A stretch of 18,468 nt of DNA from DAIRET01 sp036795455 (GTDB taxonomy: Bacteria > Bacteroidota > Ignavibacteria > Ignavibacteriales > Ignavibacteriaceae). The position numbers and the translations under genes are program-made. The notes beneath the pieces are model-generated. The model worked only from the letters and a program-made list of their open reading frames with translations, made no database searches and was not told the origin of the DNA. The stretch covers positions 1 to 18,468 of the forward strand of contig DAIRET010000042.1 of the NCBI GenBank assembly GCA_036795455.1, in the 5' to 3' direction. Below are positions 12,871 through 18,468 of this stretch, in pieces; position 1 is the first letter of the stretch; each line of letters starts with the position of its first letter.

Positions 12871-13791
12871 TTAATTCAATTTAGTTATCGAAGCGAATGT
12901 ACGCCGGATTCCCTTTATATATTTAACTGCCGGATATCCGAATATAACAAATAATCCTTCCCGGCTTTTATATTTAATCCCGTGTTGTTCTCTAAATAGT
13001 TTGGCTTTGCCTCCGTTTTGGATTAGCGGATGAATACTTCCGATCATGCAAGTTCCAAGTCCGAGTGACTCTGCGGCTATCATTGCGTATGTAGCTGCTA
13101 TTATCGGGTCGGCTGGATCTGTGTAGGGAGAACCGTAAAAATAGATTGCAAGAGGGGCTTCATACAAAACATGATTATTCCCGCTTTTCATCCCCTCAAT
13201 AAATGCTTTGAACATCGGTTTTACAAATCCTCTAAACATTTCATCTGCGGGTTTTCCCCAGAAGGGACGCATTACAGATAAAAACCAATCAGAGACAAAC
13301 CATTTCATTCCATCGAGATATTCGCAGAACTCTTTTGAAAAAGCATTCACTTTCTGCTTGTTATCAAGTACTAAAAGATTGACATCCGACGGGGGCAAGC
13401 CCATTGGTGATGTTCCGGCGGCTTCAATAATTTTATCAATTAATTCCTGCTCAACCGGTTTATCTTTGAACTCCCTTATACTTCTTCTTCTTTGATAAAG
13501 CGAAAACACCTGTTCATAGTTAGCGGAGTTTTCTTTTATAGGAAGTTCGAAGAGATCAGCATGTGAGATTTCCCTTCCGAAGATTTCGATTGCATCGTTC
13601 GGACAGATTGCCATACAGTGTCCGCACCCGATACACCCGAAAACCGAGGTGTCCGTTAAAGCAACTTTTTTATCGATTATCTGTAAACTGAAATCTTTAC
13701 AAACTGAAACGCACAAACCGCAGCCGTTGCATTTCGCTTCATGGATTTTTATTTCAGCTTTTTCTTTTGTTCTTGTTGTTGGAATAGCCAT
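12871..13791 (-). CDS. Ferredoxin-nitroreductase fusion protein
   Basis: Residues 15-70 hold two 4Fe-4S motifs: C21/C24/C27/C31 (CNGCGLCVSVC) and C53/C56/C59/C63 (CIGCGHCMAIC). Residues about 95-306 are an FMN-binding nitroreductase-family domain with RRRSIREF (101-108), TSPMGLPPS (127-135) and GLGTCMIG (244-251). Such fusions use ferredoxin-type electrons to reduce a flavin and an unknown substrate, and they are common in anaerobes. At 306 residues the length is usual for the fused type. The ATG at 13791 is preceded by AGAAAGA. It converges on the sigma-54 activator gene with only 17 nt between the stops. The natural substrate is unknown; calling it a nitroreductase reflects family, not activity. 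Confidence 0.9.
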   Translation of the reverse strand: MAIPTTRTKEKAEIKIHEAKCNGCGLCVSVCKDFSLQIIDKKVALTDTSVFGCIGCGHCMAICPNDAIEIFGREISHADLFELPIKENSANYEQVFSLYQRRRSIREFKDKPVEQELIDKIIEAAGTSPMGLPPSDVNLLVLDNKQKVNAFSKEFCEYLDGMKWFVSDWFLSVMRPFWGKPADEMFRGFVKPMFKAFIEGMKSGNNHVLYEAPLAIYFYGSPYTDPADPIIAATYAMIAAESLGLGTCMIGSIHPLIQNGGKAKLFREQHGIKYKSREGLFVIFGYPAVKYIKGIRRTFASITKLN

Positions 13792-13886
13792 TGTTCAATC
13801 TTTCTTATTCACTAAAATCAAATGGTATATGTAAAATTAGTAAGGGGGAAGCAAATATCAAGATGATGGTTAAATGAATTTTAAAA

Positions 13887-13986
13887 NNNNNNNNNNNNNN
13901 NNNNNNNNNNNNNNNNNNNNNNNNNNNNNNNNNNNNNNNNNNNNNNNNNNNNNNNNNNNNNNNNNNNNNNNNNNNNNNNNNNNNNN
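13887..13986. other. Assembly gap, exactly 100 Ns
   Basis: The run of 100 Ns is a round number typical of a placeholder for an unknown gap. The last 11 bases before it (13876-13886) and the first 11 after it (13987-13997) are identical, GAATTTTAAAA. This suggests two contigs that actually overlap. Confidence 0.97.
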
Positions 13987-14027
13987 GAATTTTAAAAATT
14001 ACTTAAGGCTTTGTGTTGAATTGATAA

Positions 14028-14110
14028 ATTGTTCTATTCTCATATTGTTCTTTTTTGTTGAAACTTGATGCAACTCATAACAATATGACAATAAATCAAT
14101 CGAACAATAT
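14028..14110. promoter_or_regulatory. Repeated ATTGTTC/GAACAAT elements upstream of aceE
   Basis: ATTGTTCT occurs at 14028-14035 and 14044-14051. TCATATTGTT (14040-14049) is a perfect inverted match to AACAATATGA (14079-14088), and ATATTGTTC (14042-14050) is also an inverted match to GAACAATAT (14102-14110). The cluster lies 150-235 nt before the aceE ATG. It may be a set of regulator sites or alternative RNA hairpins in the leader; the region is AT-rich, so chance matches are possible. Confidence 0.35.
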
Positions 14111-14263
14111 TCCTCTCATTGTTTTTCTACCCGAAAATATTTATGTTACACCGGCTAATAAAAAATCTTCACATGGTTAAGAGAAAATTAAATCGGGGAT
14201 TAATGAACAAAATAACCTTCAAAAGTTGTTATAGTGGTATAAATTCAAAGAAAAGGATGAATA

Positions 14264-16936
14264 ATGTCTGAAGAGAATATTAACAATGAAAAAATAGAGC
14301 AGTTGGAAAATGAGGAGTGGCTTTACTCATTAGATTATGTATTACAACACGGAGGTCCGAAGCGTGTAATTGAAATTTTAAGGAACCTGCAAGTAAGAGC
14401 TCATAAGGCGGGGGTAGAATTACCTTTCACAGCCAACACACCGTATATCAACACAATACCAAGAGAAAAACAACCACCATTCCCTGGTGATAGAGAAATT
14501 GAAAGAAGAATTAAAAGCATAATCCGCTGGAATGCAATGGCTATGGTTGTTCGGGCAAATAAACTCGGAAGCGGTGTCGGGGGGCATATATCAACCTATG
14601 CTTCTGCTGCTACAATTTATGAAATCGGTTTTAACCATTTCTTCAGAGGCAAAGGAGAAACACACGACGGCGATCAGATTTTTTTCCAGGGACATGCTTC
14701 TCCCGGTATTTATGCACGCGCATTCCTTGAAGGTAGATTGTCCGTTGAACAGCTTGAAAATTTTAGAAGAGAACTAAATCCCAAAGGAGGATTGTCATCT
14801 TATCCCCATCCCTGGCTAATGCCGAACTTTTGGGAGTTTCCAACGGTATCAATGGGGCTTGGACCAATAATGGCAATTTATCAAGCAAGATTCAACAGGT
14901 ACCTTGAAGACCGGGGATTGAAAGATACTTCAAATCAAAAAGTGTGGGCTTTCCTTGGTGATGGGGAAACAGATGAACCTGAAACTCTCGGCGCTATTAC
15001 TCTTGCTTCAAGAGAAAAACTTGATAACTTAGTATTTGTTATTAATTGTAATTTACAGCGGCTTGATGGTCCGGTACGCGGTAACGGAAAGATAATCCAG
15101 GAACTTGAAGCTGCTTTCCGCGGTGCCGGATGGAACGTAATTAAAGTTGTTTGGGGCAGCGATTGGGACCCACTCCTTGATAAAGATGAACACGGCAAAC
15201 TTGTTAACAGAATGGGAACAGTTGTTGACGGTGAATATCAAAAGTATTCGGTTGAATCAGGAAACTATATCCGCCAGCACTTCTTTGGAAAAGATAACGA
15301 ACTTCTTGAAATGGTTAGTCATCTTACCGACGAACAAATTCGTAAAATGAAAAGAGGCGGACACGACCCCGAAAAAGTGTTTGCTGCATTCAAATCCGCA
15401 GTTGAACATAAAGGGCAGCCAACCGTCATTCTTGCAAAGACAATTAAAGGTTACGGACTCGGTGAAAGCGGCGAAGGGAAGAATATAACACATCAACAGA
15501 AAAAGCTTAACGAAGATGAACTACGGGAGTTTAGAACACGTTTTGGAATTCCAATCTCGGATGATGAGGTTGCGAAAGCACCTTTTTACAAGCCTGCCGA
15601 TGATAGCCCGGAAATGAAGTACCTGCGTGAAAGACGTGAAAAACTTGGCGGTTTTGTACCCGAAAGACGCGTTGATGTTCGTCCTATAAAAACTCCGCCG
15701 GAAGAAATATTTGAGGAGTTTTATCAAGGTACAGAAGGACGTGAAGTTTCTACTACTATGGTATTCGTAAGAATACTTGCAAAACTTTTAAGAGATAAAG
15801 AAATCGGAAAACTTATTGTTCCCATCGTTCCCGACGAAGCTCGCACTTTCGGAATGGAAGCAATGTTCAGACAAATCGGAATTTATTCCCATGCCGGACA
15901 ACTATATGAACCGGTTGATAAAGAGAGTCTTTTATACTACAAAGAAGCTCGTAACGGACAAATTCTTGAAGAAGGAATTACAGAAGCAGGTTCAATGTCC
16001 TCATTTATTTCGGCGGGAACAGCTTACGCAACACACGGAATCAATATGATCCCGTTCTTTGTTTATTATTCGATGTTCGGATTACAAAGAATAGGCGACC
16101 TTGTTTGGGCTGCTGGCGATATGAAAGTAAAAGGTTTTATGGTAGGAGGAACTGCCGGAAGAACTACTCTTAACGGTGAAGGACTTCAGCATCAGGACGG
16201 GCATAGTCATTTACTTGCTTACCCGGTTCCCAACCTTGTTACGTACGATCCCGCATTCGCTTATGAACTTGCAGTTATTATTCGCGACGGAATAAGAAGA
16301 ATGTATGAAGAGCAGGAAAATATTTTCTATTATATAACGGTAATGAATGAAAACTACCCGATGCCGCATATCCCGGAAGGAGCAAAAGAAGGAATTCTTA
16401 AAGGGATGTACCGGTTCAAATCTTCAGAAAAGAAAAATGCTAAACTGAAAGCAAATTTGCTGGGCAGCGGTACAATAATGAACGAAGTAATCAAAGCTGC
16501 CGAAATTCTTGAAGAAAAATATAACGTTGCATCCGACATATGGAGCGTAACAAGCTACAAAGAATTAAGACGCGAGGCTCTTGAAGTCGAGCGGTATAAT
16601 TTGCTCAATCCTTCGGAAAAAGAAAAAGTCCCCTATGTATCAACATTAATCGATAATGACGGTGTTATTGTTGCTTCTTCTGATTATGTGAAAGCGCTTC
16701 CAGATTCAATCTCCAAATGGCTACCTAAAAATGTTATATCACTCGGAACAGACGGCTTCGGAAGAAGTGAAGGAAGAAAAGAATTACGGGATTTCTTCGA
16801 AGTTGATGCACGCTATATTACACTTGCAACCCTCTACGGACTTGCAAAAGAGAAGAAGATCAAAATGAAAACAGTTCAAAAAGCAATCGAAGAACTTGAG
16901 ATTGATCCCGGTAAACTTAATCCATTTATTTCATAA
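14264..16936 (+). CDS. aceE: Pyruvate dehydrogenase E1 component, homodimeric type
   Basis: AceE is the thiamine-diphosphate enzyme that decarboxylates pyruvate and passes the acetyl group to the lipoyl arms of E2. At 890 residues it has the full length of the homodimeric class. Landmarks are SGVGGHIS (103-110) and FQGHASPGIYARAFLEGR (141-158) with conserved histidines, the TPP/Mg motif GDGETDEPE (232-240) through NCNLQRLDGPV (261-271), and EGLQHQDGHSH in the second half. The C-terminal transketolase-like domain is complete. The ATG at 14264 has AAGGA about 7 nt upstream. aceF follows after 14 nt, so they form the usual aceEF operon. No defect was seen in this gene. Confidence 0.96.
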   Translation: MSEENINNEKIEQLENEEWLYSLDYVLQHGGPKRVIEILRNLQVRAHKAGVELPFTANTPYINTIPREKQPPFPGDREIERRIKSIIRWNAMAMVVRANKLGSGVGGHISTYASAATIYEIGFNHFFRGKGETHDGDQIFFQGHASPGIYARAFLEGRLSVEQLENFRRELNPKGGLSSYPHPWLMPNFWEFPTVSMGLGPIMAIYQARFNRYLEDRGLKDTSNQKVWAFLGDGETDEPETLGAITLASREKLDNLVFVINCNLQRLDGPVRGNGKIIQELEAAFRGAGWNVIKVVWGSDWDPLLDKDEHGKLVNRMGTVVDGEYQKYSVESGNYIRQHFFGKDNELLEMVSHLTDEQIRKMKRGGHDPEKVFAAFKSAVEHKGQPTVILAKTIKGYGLGESGEGKNITHQQKKLNEDELREFRTRFGIPISDDEVAKAPFYKPADDSPEMKYLRERREKLGGFVPERRVDVRPIKTPPEEIFEEFYQGTEGREVSTTMVFVRILAKLLRDKEIGKLIVPIVPDEARTFGMEAMFRQIGIYSHAGQLYEPVDKESLLYYKEARNGQILEEGITEAGSMSSFISAGTAYATHGINMIPFFVYYSMFGLQRIGDLVWAAGDMKVKGFMVGGTAGRTTLNGEGLQHQDGHSHLLAYPVPNLVTYDPAFAYELAVIIRDGIRRMYEEQENIFYYITVMNENYPMPHIPEGAKEGILKGMYRFKSSEKKNAKLKANLLGSGTIMNEVIKAAEILEEKYNVASDIWSVTSYKELRREALEVERYNLLNPSEKEKVPYVSTLIDNDGVIVASSDYVKALPDSISKWLPKNVISLGTDGFGRSEGRKELRDFFEVDARYITLATLYGLAKEKKIKMKTVQKAIEELEIDPGKLNPFIS

Positions 16937-16950
16937 AGAAGGTATTTGTT

Positions 16951-18309
16951 ATGAAAGAATTTAAACTGCCCGAATTGGGCGAAAATATTACAACCGCCGA
17001 TGTTTTAAAGGTACTTGTTAATAAAGGTGATTCAGTAGAAATCGATCAGCCGGTGCTTGAAATCGAAACAGACAAAGCAACAATTGAAGTGCCTTCTACT
17101 GTTTCCGGTATCGTTACAGAAATTTTGATTAAAGACGGCGATAAAGCAAAGGTGGGAGATGTTATCCTCCGCTTAGAAGATAAAACCGATCAGAAAATGG
17201 AAGAACCGGTAAAAACCGAAGAACTAAAAACTACGCCCCATGTTTCTTCAGTGAAAGAAGAAGTAGTAGTTGAATCCGTAGCGACACAACAAGTAATTAG
17301 TTTTGTAATGCCCGACCTTGGAGAAAATATTGTCTCGGCAGATATTCTTAAAGTTCTTGTTAAAGCAGGAGAAACCGTAAGCAGCGACGACATTATCCTT
17401 GAAATAGAAACAGACAAAGCTACTATAGAAATACCGATTAATATCAGCGGAAAAGTTGTTGATGTGTTAATCAAAGAGGGAGATAAAGTCAACGTCGGTG
17501 AGACCATTTTAAAGATAGAGTCTTCTTCCAAAGTTGAAAAGAAAGAAGTTAAACCGGTAGAACCGGAAGCCAAAGCAGAATCGAAGTCTGTACAGGAAAT
17601 ACAACCCCAACAAATAGTGGAGCCGAAACAAACTCCTGTGGTTGCGTCTCAACCTGCAATGCTTTTAAAGGCAGCTCCTGCTGCTCCTTCTATAAGAAGA
17701 ATTGCAAGAGAAATCGGAGTAGATATTAATCAAGTCCCCGGCAGTGGTCCCGGCGGCAGAATTACAATGGATGATGTTAAAGCTTTTTCTAAAAAACTAC
17801 ACGAAGGAAGAATTGCAGTAACACCGCAGACATCTATTCAACCCAAAGCTATACTTCCCGATTTTTCAAAATTCGGAGAAATAGAACGGCAGCCGATGTC
17901 TAATGTACGCGCCAAAACTGCAGGGCATTTAAGTTATGCCTGGGCAACAATACCGCATGTTACACAGTTCGACAAAGCAGACATTAGCGAACTTGAGAAA
18001 ATGAGAAAGCAATTCGGCAAAAAGGTTGAAGAAGCAGGCGGTAAATTAACTGTAACATCAATATTGCTTAAAGTAATCGGTTCTGCTCTTAAAGTTTTTC
18101 CGCAGTTCAATGCAAGCGTTGATATGGAGAAGAATGAACTTATCTATAAAAAATACGTAAACATCGGTGTTGCAGTTGATACAGACAGGGGATTACTAGT
18201 ACCGGTTATCCGCGATGTTGATAAGAAAAACATTACACAGCTTTCGGTTGAACTTGCTGAAATATCTAAAAAAGCACGCGACAGGAAACTCGGACTTGAG
18301 GATATGTAG
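16951..18309 (+). CDS. aceF: Pyruvate dehydrogenase E2 (dihydrolipoyl acetyltransferase), cut short by an in-frame TAG
   Basis: E2 forms the core of the complex and transfers acetyl from lipoyl-lysine to CoA. There are two lipoyl domains, about 1-77 and 114-191, each with ETDKAT (lipoyl-lysines K42 and K156). Charged and Pro/Ala-rich linkers separate them, a peripheral-subunit-binding domain follows (about 246-281, PSIRRIAREIG...GPGGRITMDDV), and the catalytic domain starts near 305. The frame stops at TAG 18307-18309 right after RKLGLEDM. In homologues this point reads M-Q-G-G, so the TAG stands for an expected CAG. The stop removes the end of the acetyltransferase domain with the catalytic DHRxxDG region. 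Downstream codons continue the family sequence (next entry). The start ATG at 16951 has GAAGG upstream. Possible causes are mutation, read error or amber read-through. Confidence 0.93.
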   Translation: MKEFKLPELGENITTADVLKVLVNKGDSVEIDQPVLEIETDKATIEVPSTVSGIVTEILIKDGDKAKVGDVILRLEDKTDQKMEEPVKTEELKTTPHVSSVKEEVVVESVATQQVISFVMPDLGENIVSADILKVLVKAGETVSSDDIILEIETDKATIEIPINISGKVVDVLIKEGDKVNVGETILKIESSSKVEKKEVKPVEPEAKAESKSVQEIQPQQIVEPKQTPVVASQPAMLLKAAPAAPSIRRIAREIGVDINQVPGSGPGGRITMDDVKAFSKKLHEGRIAVTPQTSIQPKAILPDFSKFGEIERQPMSNVRAKTAGHLSYAWATIPHVTQFDKADISELEKMRKQFGKKVEEAGGKLTVTSILLKVIGSALKVFPQFNASVDMEKNELIYKKYVNIGVAVDTDRGLLVPVIRDVDKKNITQLSVELAEISKKARDRKLGLEDM

Positions 18310-18468
18310 GGAGGCTGCTTCTCTATTTCAAATCTCGGTGGTATCGGCGGAACATACTTTACACCGATTGTTAATTCACCCGAAGTAGCTATTCTCGGTA
18401 TATCAAAAGCTGCTCACGAGCCGGTTTTTATTAACGGAGCGTTTGAACCCCGGTTGATGATGCCGCTG
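18310..18468 (+). pseudogene. aceF: Continuation of aceF beyond the TAG, same frame, running off the window
   Basis: All 53 codons after the TAG are open in the aceF frame and encode expected E2 sequence: GGCFSISNLGGIGG, then FTPIVNSPEVAILGISK and PRLMMPL at the edge. No further stop or frameshift is present. The intact match argues that the interruption is very recent or not real in the living cell. The catalytic histidine motif should follow just outside the window. Confidence 0.85.

Larger units (their letters stand above)
13792..14263. other. Divergent intergenic region containing a scaffold gap
   Basis: Apart from the 100 Ns, no gene is visible. The left part should carry the ferredoxin-nitroreductase promoter and the right part the aceEF promoter. 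ATTGTTC-type repeats at 14028-14110 are listed separately. Near aceE, AAGGA about 7 nt before the ATG at 14264 is the ribosome-binding site. TATAAAT at about 14240 is a possible -10 box, without a convincing -35. Confidence 0.6.

Noticed and set aside
12856..12877. 7-bp inverted repeat GAATTAA/TTAATTC between the activator and nitroreductase stops as a bidirectional terminator
   Set aside because: The stem is almost all A/T and includes the nitroreductase stop codon; no T-run follows on either strand, so it is too weak to call.
13792..13880. A sigma-54 promoter before the ferredoxin-nitroreductase gene (TTTGCT on the minus strand)
   Set aside because: The -12-like TTGCT has no TGGC at the required distance upstream.
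18301..18468. Genome-wide reassignment of TAG as a sense codon, based on the aceF interruption
   Set aside because: apbE ends at a TAG in a sensible place with the rnfB start signal directly there; a single anomalous TAG is better explained by mutation, error or local suppression.

Overview
The window comes from an AT-rich bacterial genome. The best clue to lineage is the secreted protein at 1954-3309, which ends in a type IX secretion (Por) sorting domain with the NYPNPFNP and LSSGVYYYR motifs. That style is common in the Ignavibacteria/Chlorobi side of the Bacteroidota-Chlorobi group. An Rnf complex, a sigma-54 activator and AGGAG ribosome-binding sites fit such an organism. The lineage call is an inference from protein style. 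A run of 100 Ns at 13887-13986 shows the record is a scaffold.

Layout. (1) 1-1866, plus strand: the end of an Rnf electron-transport cluster, with partial apbE (flavin transferase), rnfB and rseC tightly spaced. (2) 1954-3309, minus: a secreted glycoside-hydrolase-like protein with a T9SS tail, then a 576-base non-coding stretch holding a large imperfect inverted repeat. (3) 3886-9755, minus: probably one transcription unit, read as STAS-domain protein, then a 948-residue fusion of an ABC permease with two tandem substrate-binding domains, then its ABC ATPase, then an AraC/GyrI-type regulator. The STAS and permease genes overlap as TAATG, and permease and ATPase are 2 nt apart. (4) 10001-11165, minus: dps and a 1-Cys peroxiredoxin, ending in a strong terminator. 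(5) 11363-12853, plus: a divergent GAF-AAA+-Fis sigma-54 activator. (6) 12871-13791, minus: a ferredoxin-nitroreductase fusion. (7) the scaffold gap. (8) 14264-18468, plus: aceE and aceF of pyruvate dehydrogenase, with aceF broken by an in-frame TAG.

How the parts may work together. The Rnf genes couple ferredoxin and NADH redox to an ion gradient; ApbE would load FMN onto Rnf subunits. The dps/peroxiredoxin pair is an iron and peroxide defence unit. A -24/-12-like sequence precedes dps, and repeated TATCG elements lie about 100-150 nt upstream of the implied transcription start, next to the divergent activator gene; together these suggest a self-contained sigma-54 stress circuit. The STAS-ABC operon looks like an importer whose two binding domains are tethered to the permease and whose translation is coupled to a STAS protein of unknown partner.

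Points most worth a second look: the permease/double-binding-protein fusion with its STAS partner, the candidate sigma-54 circuit, the amber codon in aceF, a well-placed internal start in the AraC/GyrI gene, and an 11-nt sequence repeated on both sides of the N-run that suggests the gap is artificial.
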